Positions 27,259 to 36,505 of a DNA stretch of 64,000 nucleotides are shown piece after piece. How positions within the stretch are numbered: the first letter of the stretch is position 1; each line of letters begins with the position of its first letter. A program made the translations under genes and the position numbers. The notes beneath the pieces were generated by a model. The model saw nothing but the letters and a program-made list of their open reading frames with translations. It made no database searches and was not told the DNA's origin. The DNA comes from Pseudomonas synxantha (GTDB taxonomy: Bacteria > Pseudomonadota > Gammaproteobacteria > Pseudomonadales > Pseudomonadaceae), in NCBI RefSeq assembly GCF_900105675.1, contig NZ_LT629786.1, positions 2,232,001 through 2,296,000 on the forward strand, in the 5' to 3' direction.

Positions 27259-28872
27259 ATGGACCTTCAGTCACTACCCGATTTTGCCGACCCTGAAACC
27301 ATAGGTGAACCCTACGCAGCATTTGCCTACTTGCGTCATCACCACCCACTGTTTTGGTCGCAACACTACAAGGCCTGGTTGCTAACCCGGTTTGACGACG
27401 TATCCGCCGCACAGGCCGATGCCCGCCGTTACTCCTCCAATCGCATGCGCGAGCTGGTAAATGCCCAGGTGCCCGCACACCAGCGAGCGGCACTGGAACC
27501 TTTCATCGAGAAGGCTTCGCGCTGGATGTACGCCCAGGACGGCAAGGCCCATGAAGCCGGGCGCAAGGTGCTGGGCAAGACTTTTACCCCGCGTGCTATT
27601 GACGCACTGGCAGATGACATCGAGCAGATCGTCGATGACTTGCTGGCGCGATTAAGCCCCCAGCCAGAGCTGATGACAGAACTGTTCAACAAGATTCCCG
27701 CATTGATCCTGGCGCGCATGTTCGGCATACCTGCGCAGGAAGCACTGAAGGTCAGGCGTTGGACGGATGCGATCATCGTGTTCATGGTGGGCAGCACCGA
27801 TCCGGCATTCGGGCCGCGAGAGGCCTTGCAGGCGATGGAAGAGATGTACGAGTATTTTTCGCGTCTTGTCGATGAACGTCGTCAATCACCTGGCGATGAT
27901 CTGGTCAGCCAAGTGATTGCCGCTGGCGAACAGGCGATGATGACCAAAGACGACTTCCTGGCTCAGTTGGCCTTTATATTGGTAGCGGCCACGACGACCA
28001 GCGCCGATCAATTGGGCATTATCCTGTTCTATTTGCTCACCCACCCGCAGGCCTTGGCCGAACTCAAGGCCAACCCGGGGCTGATCCCCAATGCCATCGA
28101 GGAAGCGTTGCGCATTTGCCCCGCCGGGCAGCTGAGTCATCGCGTCGTCACCGAAGACGTCACGCTGCATGGCCAGACCCTGCACAAGGGTGACCTGGTA
28201 TACCTGGTCCGCGCCGCGGCCAATCGTGACCCCCGGCACTTCAACGATCCTGATCGCTTCGACATCCATCGCCAGCAGCACGACCACCTTGCGTTCGGTC
28301 GTGGCCCGCATTTTTGCATGGGCACATTGCTCTTCAAGCTCGAAGCAAAGATCGCATTTACCCGTCTGCTGCAACGCTTTCCCGATGTGCGCCTGATTGA
28401 CGAGCAACAGCCAGCATGGCGTACCAACAGTCTGCAATTTCGTGGTTTGAGTCATATTCACGTCGCGCTGCAACCGGCTGGCGCGGCCATCACGCGTTGC
28501 TTTTCCGCAGCCCCGTGGGAAAAGAACGGCGGCTACTGTCGAGCGCTACGCGCAGGAAACCTGATTGTCACCAGTGGCACGGTAGCGTTCGATGAACAAG
28601 GCAATCCCTACGCTCCCGGTGATGTATATCGCCAGACCAGACGCTGCCTGGAAATCATCGAAACCGCGCTCAAGCAGTTGGGCGTCGACAGGACCCTTGT
28701 GGTCGCCACACGCATGTACACCACCGATGTGGCCTGGTGGCCACAAATCGCCAAGGCTCATCAGGAGTTTTTCAGCCATTGTCCACCGACCACCATGCTG
28801 CTGGGCGTCAATCAATTGATCGCGCCTGCCTATCTCATAGAAATAGAGGCCCAGGCATGGACCGGCCAGTGA
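27259..28872 (+). CDS. Cytochrome P450 fused to a RidA/YjgF domain
   Basis: The single 537-residue frame encodes two enzymes. Residues 1-405 are a soluble bacterial P450: I-helix ILVAATTTSADQ (240-251), ExxR as E282-A-L-R285, PDRFDIHR, and the haem loop FGRGPHFCMG with ligand C353. Residues about 413-533 are a RidA/YjgF domain: GNLIVTSGTVAFDEQGNPYA, RCLEIIETALKQLG and LIEIEAQA. The I-helix lacks the usual acidic residue before the conserved Thr, and the RidA catalytic Arg position seems to be Thr (PPTTMLLGV). Start ATG 27259 follows GAGGAG; an ATG at 27244 overlaps the upstream stop. The junction is continuous with no frameshift signs. The reaction is not predictable. Confidence 0.85.
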   Translation: MDLQSLPDFADPETIGEPYAAFAYLRHHHPLFWSQHYKAWLLTRFDDVSAAQADARRYSSNRMRELVNAQVPAHQRAALEPFIEKASRWMYAQDGKAHEAGRKVLGKTFTPRAIDALADDIEQIVDDLLARLSPQPELMTELFNKIPALILARMFGIPAQEALKVRRWTDAIIVFMVGSTDPAFGPREALQAMEEMYEYFSRLVDERRQSPGDDLVSQVIAAGEQAMMTKDDFLAQLAFILVAATTTSADQLGIILFYLLTHPQALAELKANPGLIPNAIEEALRICPAGQLSHRVVTEDVTLHGQTLHKGDLVYLVRAAANRDPRHFNDPDRFDIHRQQHDHLAFGRGPHFCMGTLLFKLEAKIAFTRLLQRFPDVRLIDEQQPAWRTNSLQFRGLSHIHVALQPAGAAITRCFSAAPWEKNGGYCRALRAGNLIVTSGTVAFDEQGNPYAPGDVYRQTRRCLEIIETALKQLGVDRTLVVATRMYTTDVAWWPQIAKAHQEFFSHCPPTTMLLGVNQLIAPAYLIEIEAQAWTGQ

Positions 28873-29735
28873 TGACCGCCGAGAAAGTCCGCGCCGCAGT
28901 GCGTGATGCTGTGGTGATGAGCGTGCAGGACTGCTCGGTCGAGACGGCGCCGCGCTCGGTGCGTATACGCCTGTACCGGCAGTCGACAACCGCGCCTGCC
29001 CCAGTATTGCTGTATTTTCATGGCGGGGGCTGGGTAGCTGGTGACCTGGATACCCATGACAGCTTCTGTCGGATCATGTGCGAATGGGCAAGGTGCGTGG
29101 TCGTTGCAGTAGATTATGCCAGGCCACCGGAATCTCGCTTTCCCGCCGCCGTGGAAGATTGCTACGCCGTCACCGAATGGGTGGCCGCCCAAGGCATGAC
29201 TCTGGGGCTGGACAGCCACCGGATCGCAGTCGCCGGTGGAGGTTCCGGGGGTGGCCTGGCAGCGGTTATCTCCCAGATCGCCCATGAACGCCACGGTCCC
29301 ACCATTGGTTTCCAAATGCTGCTCTATCCGCTTCTCGATTGTCTGGCACGCACTCGTTCCCGGGCCGAGTTCGCGGGTAGATCCGGCCTGACCGCTGAAA
29401 TGCTCAGCTGGTATCTGGGCCAATATGTGGGCGAAGGGCAATCTTTGGACCATTCCTGGTTGTCGCCAGCGCACCGGGCTTCGTTACAGGGCTTGCCCAA
29501 AGCGCTGATTCTCACCGCCGGCTGCGATTTACTGCGTGATGAAGGCCGGGCTTATGCACACCGTTTGAAAAAAGCCGGCGTGCAGGTAAGACACACAGAG
29601 TACCCAGGCATGGACCACGGTTTTATCAACTACCCTGGTGAACACCTCGCTGCGCGCAAGGCCATCCTCCAGTGTGCGCACGCCCTGGCGGAGCATTTTG
29701 GCGGCGGGATGCCCCCAGGCCCCACCCCTGCATAA
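28857..29735 (+). CDS. Alpha/beta hydrolase of the hormone-sensitive lipase family
   Basis: A 293-residue esterase. The oxyanion-hole motif is HGGGW (H55-W59); the nucleophile is S130 in GGGSGGG, in place of the more common GDSAGG. The Asp lies in LTAGCDLLRDEG and the His in GMDHGFINYPG. No signal peptide, so cytoplasmic. Start ATG 28857 has GAGG 8 bases upstream and overlaps the end of the P450-RidA gene by 16 bases; ATG 28872 (TGATG junction) is an alternative. It probably releases or trims an ester or thioester product of the two preceding enzymes. Confidence 0.85.
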   Translation: MDRPVMTAEKVRAAVRDAVVMSVQDCSVETAPRSVRIRLYRQSTTAPAPVLLYFHGGGWVAGDLDTHDSFCRIMCEWARCVVVAVDYARPPESRFPAAVEDCYAVTEWVAAQGMTLGLDSHRIAVAGGGSGGGLAAVISQIAHERHGPTIGFQMLLYPLLDCLARTRSRAEFAGRSGLTAEMLSWYLGQYVGEGQSLDHSWLSPAHRASLQGLPKALILTAGCDLLRDEGRAYAHRLKKAGVQVRHTEYPGMDHGFINYPGEHLAARKAILQCAHALAEHFGGGMPPGPTPA

Positions 29736-29828
29736 ATGCAAAAACGACCTGCATGATTCCGGGTTGTACGGGGCAAATTTGCACTGGTACGATCACGGGA
29801 TGGTTCGTCCGCGAACATTTAGACAAAG

Positions 29829-29836
29829 AACAATAA
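29829..29836 (+). promoter_or_regulatory. Possible Hfq/Crc motif upstream of the valine arm
   Basis: AACAATAA (AANAANAA pattern) lies within AAAGAACAATAAAAGCAGGG just 5' of the ribosome-binding site of the hydrolase gene at 29853. Branched-chain amino acid catabolic genes are known Crc targets in Pseudomonas. Motif seen; function inferred. Confidence 0.4.
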
Positions 29837-29852
29837 AAGCAGGGAGTTACAC

Positions 29853-30956
29853 ATGACTGCTCAGGTTTTATCCGAAGCAAACCGCAGCGAGGGTCTTCAG
29901 GAAGATGTCTTGGCTGAAGTGCGCAACCATATTGGCCACCTCATCCTCAATCGCCCCGCCGGATTAAATGCCATCACCCTGCACATGGTGCGCCTGTTGA
30001 CCACGCAGTTGCGGGCCTGGGCCGATGATCCGCAGGTCCATGCCGTTGTATTGCGCGGCGCCGGAGAGAAAGCCTTTTGTGCCGGCGGCGACATCCGTTC
30101 CCTGTATGACAGCTTCAAGAACGGCAACACCCTGCACGAGGATTTCTTCGTCGAGGAATATGCGCTCGACCTGATCATTCACCAATACCCTAAACCCGTG
30201 CTGGCGCTGATGGACGGGTTCGTCCTCGGCGGCGGCATGGGGCTGGTACAAGGCGCAGACCTGCGAGTGGTTACCGAGCGCAGCCGCCTGGCCATGCCGG
30301 AGGTGGCCATCGGTTACTTCCCGGACGTGGGCGGCAGCTATTTCCTGTCGCGTATTCCCGGTGAACTGGGGACTTACCTGGGCGTCACCGGGGTGCAGAT
30401 CCGCGCGGCGGACGCCCTGTATTGCGGATTGGCCGACTGGTATATCGACAGCGCAACGCTCCCCGAACTGGACCAGCAGCTTGATCGTCTGCAATGGCAC
30501 GACTCGCCCCTCAAGGACCTGCAAGGCGTGCTCGCCAAACTGGCCGCGCAGCAATTGCCCGATGCGCCACTGGCGACCTTGCGGCCGGTCATCGACCATT
30601 TCTTCGCCTTGCCGGATGTGCCGAGCATTATCGAGCAGTTGCAGGCGGTTACTATCGCCGATACCCATGAATGGGCATTGACCACCGCCCACCTGATGCA
30701 GACCCGCTCGCCACTGGCCATGGCCGTGACCCTACAAATGCTCCGCCGTGGCCGCCACCTGACGCTGGAACAGTGTTTTGACCTGGAGCTGCACCTGGAC
30801 CGCCAGTGGTTCGAGCGCGGCGACCTGATCGAAGGGGTTCGTGCGCTGATCATCGACAAGGACAAGACCCCGCGCTGGAATCCGCCGAGCGTTAATGAGC
30901 TGGACGCCGCTCATGTCAAAAGCTTCTTCAGCGACTTCGTGCAGATTGAGAAATAA
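29853..30956 (+). CDS. 3-hydroxyisobutyryl-CoA hydrolase
   Basis: A 367-residue crotonase-fold enzyme of valine breakdown that frees 3-hydroxyisobutyrate from CoA. The family-specific stretches are EKAFCAGGDIRSLYD (oxyanion hole), MDGFVLGGGMGLVQG, and MPEVAIGYFPDVGGSYFLSR, where the Glu and Asp of the hydrolase subtype are kept. It is longer than simple enoyl-CoA hydratases (about 260), as expected. The next gene, 3 bp on, is an isobutyryl-CoA-type dehydrogenase, supporting the valine assignment. Confidence 0.9.
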   Translation: MTAQVLSEANRSEGLQEDVLAEVRNHIGHLILNRPAGLNAITLHMVRLLTTQLRAWADDPQVHAVVLRGAGEKAFCAGGDIRSLYDSFKNGNTLHEDFFVEEYALDLIIHQYPKPVLALMDGFVLGGGMGLVQGADLRVVTERSRLAMPEVAIGYFPDVGGSYFLSRIPGELGTYLGVTGVQIRAADALYCGLADWYIDSATLPELDQQLDRLQWHDSPLKDLQGVLAKLAAQQLPDAPLATLRPVIDHFFALPDVPSIIEQLQAVTIADTHEWALTTAHLMQTRSPLAMAVTLQMLRRGRHLTLEQCFDLELHLDRQWFERGDLIEGVRALIIDKDKTPRWNPPSVNELDAAHVKSFFSDFVQIEK

Positions 30957-30959
30957 GCC

Positions 30960-32111
30960 ATGCAAGATCTTGAATACACAGAAGAACAAGTCATGATTCG
31001 CGACATGGCGCGGGACTTTGCGCGTGGCGAAATCGCCCCCCATGCCCAGGCCTGGGAAAAAGCCGGCTGGATCGACGACGCCCTGGTCGCCAAGATGGGC
31101 GAGCTGGGTCTGCTCGGCATGGTGGTCCCGGAAGAATGGGGTGGCACCTATGTGGACTACGTGGCCTATGCCCTCGCGGTCGAGGAAATTTCCGCGGGTG
31201 ACGGCGCCACCGGCGCCCTGATGAGCATCCACAATTCAGTGGGTTGCGGGCCGATCCTCAACTACGGCACACAAGCGCAGAAACAAACCTGGCTGGCCGA
31301 ACTCGCCAGTGGCCAGGCCATCGGCTGCTTCTGCCTGACCGAACCCCAGGCTGGCTCCGAAGCCCACAACCTGCGTACCCGCGCAGAGTTGAAAGACGGT
31401 CAGTGGGTAATCAACGGCGCCAAGCAATTTGTCAGCAACGGCAAGCGCGCCAAGCTGGCCATCGTGTTTGCGGTGACCGACCCGGAGTTGGGCAAGAAAG
31501 GTATTTCAGCGTTCCTGGTGCCCACTGACACCCCAGGCTTTGCGGTCGATCGTACCGAGCACAAGATGGGCATTCGCGCATCGGACACCTGCGCCGTCAC
31601 CCTCAACCAATGCGGCGTGCCCGAGGCCAACCTGCTGGGTGAGCGCGGTAAGGGCCTGGCTATCGCTCTCTCCAACCTGGAAGGCGGGCGCATCGGCATT
31701 GCCGCCCAGGCCCTGGGCATCGCCCGCGCCGCCTTTGAAGCGGCGCTGGCCTATGCCCGTGATCGGGTGCAGTTCGACAAGGCAATCATCGAACACCAGA
31801 GCGTGGCCAACCTGCTGGCCGACATGCAGACCCAGCTGAATGCTGCGCGCCTGCTGATCCTCCACGTTGCGCGCCTGCGCACTGCCTGCAAGCCGTGCTT
31901 ATCGGAAGCCTCACAGGCCAAACTGTTTGCTTCGGAAATGGCCGAGCGCGTGTGCTCCAAGGCGATGCAGATCCATGGCGGGTATGGGTATCTGGAAGAT
32001 TACCCGGTGGAGCGCTACTACCGGGATGCGCGGATCACACAGATCTATGAAGGGACCAGCGAAATCCAGCGGATGGTGATTGCCAGGGAGCTGAAAAACT
32101 ACCAGCTCTGA
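30960..32111 (+). CDS. Acyl-CoA dehydrogenase, probable isobutyryl-CoA dehydrogenase
   Basis: A 383-residue FAD enzyme oxidising a short branched acyl-CoA and passing electrons to ETF. Signatures are [20 protein letters not shown] (FAD/substrate), [20 protein letters not shown], and [15 protein letters not shown], whose Glu is the catalytic base. Pairing with the 3-hydroxyisobutyryl-CoA hydrolase points to isobutyryl-CoA. The enoyl-CoA hydratase needed between the two steps may be the one at 32598. A REP hairpin follows the stop. Confidence 0.9.
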   Translation: MQDLEYTEEQVMIRDMARDFARGEIAPHAQAWEKAGWIDDALVAKMGELGLLGMVVPEEWGGTYVDYVAYALAVEEISAGDGATGALMSIHNSVGCGPILNYGTQAQKQTWLAELASGQAIGCFCLTEPQAGSEAHNLRTRAELKDGQWVINGAKQFVSNGKRAKLAIVFAVTDPELGKKGISAFLVPTDTPGFAVDRTEHKMGIRASDTCAVTLNQCGVPEANLLGERGKGLAIALSNLEGGRIGIAAQALGIARAAFEAALAYARDRVQFDKAIIEHQSVANLLADMQTQLNAARLLILHVARLRTACKPCLSEASQAKLFASEMAERVCSKAMQIHGGYGYLEDYPVERYYRDARITQIYEGTSEIQRMVIARELKNYQL

Positions 32112-32130
32112 CTGAGACAGAGCATAAAAC

Positions 32131-32572
32131 TGTGGGAGGGGGCTTGCCCCGATGAGCATGGGTATCTACACAACTCTGACGTAGCGACCGTCAGTAACCA
32201 CGATGCGAAGCGAGCCGCTCTTGATCTGCTTCTGATCTTGATCTTAGGCGCCCCGTTAAACCACGCTGGCCGGAATTCGACAGGGATTTGGGGGGTAAAC
32301 CGGCAGGGATGCCGGTTTAGCCGCCCCGCGCCATGAATGGCGCGTGGCGGCGGCCCCCCAAATCCATGGCGGATTACGGGCACACCGAGCCTAAGCGAGG
32401 TGCCGAGTGGTGGGGCAAGAGCGTTTGGTTACTTTGCGCTTTTCAAAGTGACCCGCTGTAAAAGCGGAACCAATAGTGGCCGTTGCCCAAATAACGGATA
32501 TGTACTCGGTCTGATCCAACATTCTGGTCGGCTGTCAGGCCGCCATCGGGGGCAAGCCCCCTCCCACATTTG
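32131..32572 (+). repeat. Long intergenic repeat, copy A, bounded by REP arms
   Basis: About 440 bp begins with TGTGGGAGGGGGCTTGCCCC and ends with GGGGGCAAGCCCCCTCCCAC. Inside are a strong palindromic core around 32295-32360 (GGTAAACCGGCAGGGATGCC, then GGTTTAGCCGCC and GGCGGCGGCC), the stretch CACCGAGCCTAAGCGAGGTG and CGGATATGTACTCGGTCT. An inverted second copy is at 46386-46816. P. fluorescens genomes are reported to carry families of such intergenic repeats. The gap at 32112-32597 holds no gene; frames reading MARGGGPPNP are repeat-derived. Confidence 0.85.
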
Positions 32573-32597
32573 CATCTCCAGTGCGGTAGAGACGGTG

Positions 32598-33371
32598 TTA
32601 CTTGTCCTTGAACTGCGGCGCACGTTTGGCCACGAACGCTGCCATGCCTTCTTTCTGATCCTGGGTCGCAAACGCCGCATGGAACACCCGGCGCTCAAAC
32701 CGCACGCCTTCGGACAGGCTGACTTCAAAGGCGCGGTTCACGCTTTCCTTGACCATCATGCTGATCGGCACGGATTTGCCAGCGATCAGGGTAGCGACCT
32801 TCAGCGCCTCTTCAAGCAACTCATCGGCCGGCACGATACGCGCCACAATGCCGCAGCGCTCGGCTTCTACCGCGTCGATAAAGCGACCGGTCAGGCACAT
32901 TTCCATGGCCTTGGCCTTGCCCACTGCGCGGGTCAGGCGCTGGGTGCCGCCCATGCCTGGCAACACGCCAAGGTTGATTTCCGGCTGGCCGAACTTGGCA
33001 CTGTCTCCGGCCAGGATAAAGTCGCACATCAGCGCCAGTTCACAGCCGCCGCCCAAAGCAAAACCGTTTACCGCCGCGATGATCGGCTTACGGCGGTTAG
33101 CCACGCGGTCGCTGTCGCTGAACAGGTCGTCCAGGTAGATCTGCGGGTAGGTCAACTCGGCCATTTCCTTGATGTCGGCACCGGCAGCGAAGGCTTTCTT
33201 CGAGCCGGTCAGCACGATGCAGCCGATCTCGGGGTTGGCTTCCAGGCCGTCCAGCGCCTGGTTCAGCTCGCTGACCAGTTGTGCATTCAAGGCGTTCAAC
33301 GCCTGGGGGCGGTTGAGGGTGATCAGCCCGACACGGCCCTGGACGTCAAGCAAGATGGTTTCGTAACTCAT
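32598..33371 (-). CDS. Enoyl-CoA hydratase
   Basis: A 257-residue crotonase: [18 protein letters not shown] forms the oxyanion hole, [13 protein letters not shown] and [20 protein letters not shown] carry the two catalytic glutamates. It hydrates 2,3-enoyl-CoA to 3-hydroxyacyl-CoA. It is the last gene of a five-gene minus-strand operon (acyl-CoA synthetase, SDR, thiolase, dehydrogenase, hydratase; gaps of 9-18 bp), which together make a complete beta-oxidation spiral, probably for 2-methylbutyryl-CoA or a similar branched acyl group. Confidence 0.92.
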   Translation of the reverse strand: MSYETILLDVQGRVGLITLNRPQALNALNAQLVSELNQALDGLEANPEIGCIVLTGSKKAFAAGADIKEMAELTYPQIYLDDLFSDSDRVANRRKPIIAAVNGFALGGGCELALMCDFILAGDSAKFGQPEINLGVLPGMGGTQRLTRAVGKAKAMEMCLTGRFIDAVEAERCGIVARIVPADELLEEALKVATLIAGKSVPISMMVKESVNRAFEVSLSEGVRFERRVFHAAFATQDQKEGMAAFVAKRAPQFKDK

Positions 33372-33382
33372 GTATCGGCTCC

Positions 33383-34510
33383 TTAAAGATTGCGTGAGAT
33401 GACCATGCGCTGGATATCGCTGGTGCCTTCGTAAATCTGGCAGACCCGCACATCGCGGTAGATCCGCTCCAAGGGGAAGTCGCTCAGATAACCGTAACCG
33501 CCCAGGGTTTGCAAGGCGGCCGAGCAGACTTTCTCGGCCATTTCCGAGGCGAACAGCTTGGCCATGGACGCTTCGACCAAGGCCGGCTTGCCGCTGTCGC
33601 GCAGGGCGGCGGCGTAATGCACCATTTGCCGGGCGACGGCAATCTGTGTGGCCATGTCCGCCAGGCGAAAGGCCACCGCCTGGTGTTCGATCAGCGGCTT
33701 GCCAAAGCTTTCGCGCTCACGGGCGTAATCGCGGGCCGCTTCGAAGGCCGCACGGGCCATGCCCACCGATTGCGACGCGATGCCGACGCGACCGCCTTCA
33801 AGGTTGGCCAGGGCGATCCTGTAGCCCTCGCCCTCCTCGCCCAGGCGGTTGGCCACCGGCACCTTCACGTCTTCAAACAGGATCTGGCAGGTGTCGGAGG
33901 CATGTTGCCCGAGCTTGTCTTCAACCCGTGCCACGGTATAGCCCGGTGAATCGGTGGGCACGATAAACGCACTGATGCCACGCTTGCCCGCTGCCGGGTC
34001 GGTGACCGCAAACACAATCACAACCCCGGCGTTTTGCCCGGAGGTGATGAACTGTTTGCAGCCGTTGAGTACGTAGTGATCGCCTTCAAGACGCGCACGG
34101 GTTTTCAGGCTGCTGGCATCGGAACCAGCCTGGGGCTCGGTCAACGCGAAGGCGCCGAGCATGGCACCGCTGGCCAGGGGCGTGAGGAACCGGGCTTTTT
34201 GCTGGTCATTGCCGAACTTGAGGATCGGCACGCAGCCCACCGAGTTATGCACGCTCATGATGGTCGAGCAGGCACCATCTCCCGCGGCGATTTCTTCCAG
34301 GGCCATGGCATAGGCCAGGTAGCCGGTGTCGCAACCACCCCACTGTTCCGGCACCAGCATGCCGAAAAAGCCCAGTTCGGCCATTTCAGCGATGGCTTCC
34401 TTGGGGAAGCGATGCTCGCGATCCCATTCGGCGGCGAAGGGTTTCAAACGTTCCTGGGCGAATTGCCGGGCGGCGTCGCTGATTTGCAGTTGTTCGTCAT
34501 TGGGCAGCAT
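33383..34510 (-). CDS. Acyl-CoA dehydrogenase, probable 2-methylbutyryl/short branched chain
   Basis: A 375-residue FAD-dependent dehydrogenase with [38 protein letters not shown], and the catalytic Glu in [15 protein letters not shown]. Length and motifs match short-chain enzymes. The flanking thiolase and 3-hydroxyacyl-CoA SDR suggest the isoleucine pathway, where 2-methylbutyryl-CoA becomes tiglyl-CoA. Substrate range is inferred from the operon only. Confidence 0.9.
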   Translation of the reverse strand: MLPNDEQLQISDAARQFAQERLKPFAAEWDREHRFPKEAIAEMAELGFFGMLVPEQWGGCDTGYLAYAMALEEIAAGDGACSTIMSVHNSVGCVPILKFGNDQQKARFLTPLASGAMLGAFALTEPQAGSDASSLKTRARLEGDHYVLNGCKQFITSGQNAGVVIVFAVTDPAAGKRGISAFIVPTDSPGYTVARVEDKLGQHASDTCQILFEDVKVPVANRLGEEGEGYRIALANLEGGRVGIASQSVGMARAAFEAARDYARERESFGKPLIEHQAVAFRLADMATQIAVARQMVHYAAALRDSGKPALVEASMAKLFASEMAEKVCSAALQTLGGYGYLSDFPLERIYRDVRVCQIYEGTSDIQRMVISRNL

Positions 34511-34519
34511 AAGCAGTCC

Positions 34520-35704
34520 TTAGTACAGGCATTCGACGGCCATGGCCGTGGCTTCACCGCCGCCGATGCAGATGGCGGCGACGCCACGCTTGAGGCCCTT
34601 CTGGCGCAGAGCTGACAATAGGGTTACCAGGATGCGTGCGCCGGAGGCGCCAATCGGATGGCCCAGGGCGCAGGCCCCGCCATGGACATTGACCTTGTCG
34701 TGGGGAATCTCCAGCTTGCTCATGGTCACCAGGCTCACAACGGCAAAGGCTTCGTTGATTTCGAACAAATCGACTTCATCGAGGTTCCAGCCGGTCTTGC
34801 TCATCAGTTTGCGGATCGCCCCCACTGGCGCCACCGGAAACAGCCCAGGCTCATCGGCAAAGGCCGCATGCCCGTGGATCACCGCCAGCGGCTTGAGCCC
34901 GCGCTTGTGGGCCTCGGATTCGCGCATCAGCAACAGCGCAGCAGCACCATCGGAGATCGAGCTGGAGTTGGCCGCCGTCACGGTGCCACCTTCACGGAAC
35001 GCCGGTTTCAGGCTGGCAATCTTGTCCAGTTTGGCTTTCGGCGGTTGTTCATCGTGAAGGATGGTTTTCTGCTCCTTGCCCACGGTGACCTGCACTGGGA
35101 CGATTTCGCTGGCGAAGCTGCCATGGGTGATGGCTTCCTGCGCACGAGTCAGGGAAGCAATGGCGAAGGCGTCCTGGGCTTCACGGGTAAAACCGTTGTG
35201 CTCGGCGCAGTCCTCGGCAAAGGTGCCCATCAGGCGGCCCTTGTCGTAGGCGTCCTCCAGGCCGTCGAGGAACATGTGGTCGAGCACCTTGCCGTGCCCC
35301 ATGCGATAGCCGCTGCGCGCGCGGTCCAGCAGGTACGGTGCATTGGACATGCTCTCCATGCCACCGGCAATCACCACGTCGACGCTGCCGGCACGCAGTG
35401 AGTCGTGGGCAAGAATCGCCGCCTCCATGCCGGAACCGCACATTTTATTGAGGGTGGTGCAGCGGGTGCCCTTGTCCAACCCGGCGCCCAGGGCGGCCTG
35501 GCGGGCTGGTGCCTGCCCGAGCCCGGCCGGCAACACGCAGCCAAACAGCACTTCGTCGACGGCATCGGTGGCGATACCGGCACGTTCGACAGCGGCACGA
35601 ATCGCGGCCGCGCCCAGCTGTGGTGCGGTCAAACTTTTGAGATCGCCCTGGAAACCACCCATGGGGGTGCGCACGGCGCTGACAATAACGATTGGGTCAT
35701 TCAT
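34520..35704 (-). CDS. Acetyl-CoA C-acyltransferase (thiolase)
   Basis: A 394-residue biosynthetic-type thiolase-fold enzyme. The acyl-accepting cysteine is in LNKMCGSGMEAAI near residue 88, the histidine in CALGHPIGASGARI near 350, and the second cysteine in AAICIGGGEATAMAVE near 380. In the isoleucine route it would cleave 2-methylacetoacetyl-CoA to acetyl-CoA and propionyl-CoA. Gaps to both neighbours are about 10 bp. Confidence 0.93.
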   Translation of the reverse strand: MNDPIVIVSAVRTPMGGFQGDLKSLTAPQLGAAAIRAAVERAGIATDAVDEVLFGCVLPAGLGQAPARQAALGAGLDKGTRCTTLNKMCGSGMEAAILAHDSLRAGSVDVVIAGGMESMSNAPYLLDRARSGYRMGHGKVLDHMFLDGLEDAYDKGRLMGTFAEDCAEHNGFTREAQDAFAIASLTRAQEAITHGSFASEIVPVQVTVGKEQKTILHDEQPPKAKLDKIASLKPAFREGGTVTAANSSSISDGAAALLLMRESEAHKRGLKPLAVIHGHAAFADEPGLFPVAPVGAIRKLMSKTGWNLDEVDLFEINEAFAVVSLVTMSKLEIPHDKVNVHGGACALGHPIGASGARILVTLLSALRQKGLKRGVAAICIGGGEATAMAVECLY

Positions 35705-35716
35705 ACAGGTGGCTCC

Positions 35717-36487
35717 TTACTTGGCGGCCATACGCAAGGCGCCGTCGAGACGGATCACCTCGCCATTGAGCATGCTGTTTTCAAGGATATGTCGCACCAG
35801 CGCGGCATATTCGGCGGGTTTGCCCAGGCGCGGCGGAAATGGCACGCCGGCAGCCAGGGAGTCGCGTACTTCCGGGGTCATGCCCGCCATCATCGGGGTT
35901 TCGAAGATGCCTGGGGCGATGGTCATCACACGGATGCCAAACCGCGCCAATTCCCGGGCGGCGGGCAAGGTCAGGCTGGCAATCGCGCCTTTGGAGGCAG
36001 CATACGCCGCCTGGCCGATCTGACCATCGAACGCCGCCACCGAGGCGGTATTGATGATCACACCGCGCTCACCATCGGCATTCGCCTCGGTTTCAGCAAT
36101 GGCCGCAGCGGCCAGGCGCAACAGGTTGAAGCTGCCGATCAGGTTGACGTTAATCACTTGGGCAAAGCTGGCCAGGCCATGGGGGCCATTCTTGCCGAGG
36201 ATCTTCTCGCCGCGCACTACACCGGCGCAGTTGATCAACCCGTGCAAACCGCCAAACGCCTCGACAGCCGCGTTAACGGCCGCTTCGGCAGCAGCTTCCT
36301 GGCTGATATCGGCTACGGCGCTACGGGCGTTGTTGCCCAGCTGGGTGGCCTTGGCCGCCACGGCGTCGGCATTCAGGTCCACCAACATCACCTTCGCGCC
36401 GGCTGCAATGAGCATTTCAGCCGTGGCCGCACCGAGGCCCGAAGCGCCGCCGCTGACCAGGAATACCTTGTTTTCAATCTGCATCAT
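35717..36487 (-). CDS. 3-hydroxyacyl-CoA dehydrogenase of the SDR family (HSD10-like)
   Basis: A 256-residue NAD-dependent SDR with [18 protein letters not shown] (cofactor), INCAGVV, and the catalytic Ser and Tyr/Lys in [22 protein letters not shown]. Such type 10-like enzymes oxidise 2-methyl-3-hydroxybutyryl-CoA in isoleucine breakdown, which fits the thiolase downstream. The start could be the first or second Met. Confidence 0.88.
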   Translation of the reverse strand: MMQIENKVFLVSGGASGLGAATAEMLIAAGAKVMLVDLNADAVAAKATQLGNNARSAVADISQEAAAEAAVNAAVEAFGGLHGLINCAGVVRGEKILGKNGPHGLASFAQVINVNLIGSFNLLRLAAAAIAETEANADGERGVIINTASVAAFDGQIGQAAYAASKGAIASLTLPAARELARFGIRVMTIAPGIFETPMMAGMTPEVRDSLAAGVPFPPRLGKPAEYAALVRHILENSMLNGEVIRLDGALRMAAK

Positions 36488-36505
36488 TGTTTCCTTTGAA
36501 AGGGA

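Noticed and set aside
32337..33386. Frames beginning MARGGGPPNP in both long repeats
   Set aside because: They are translations of the repeat itself and differ after it; such frames are a known source of spurious annotation.
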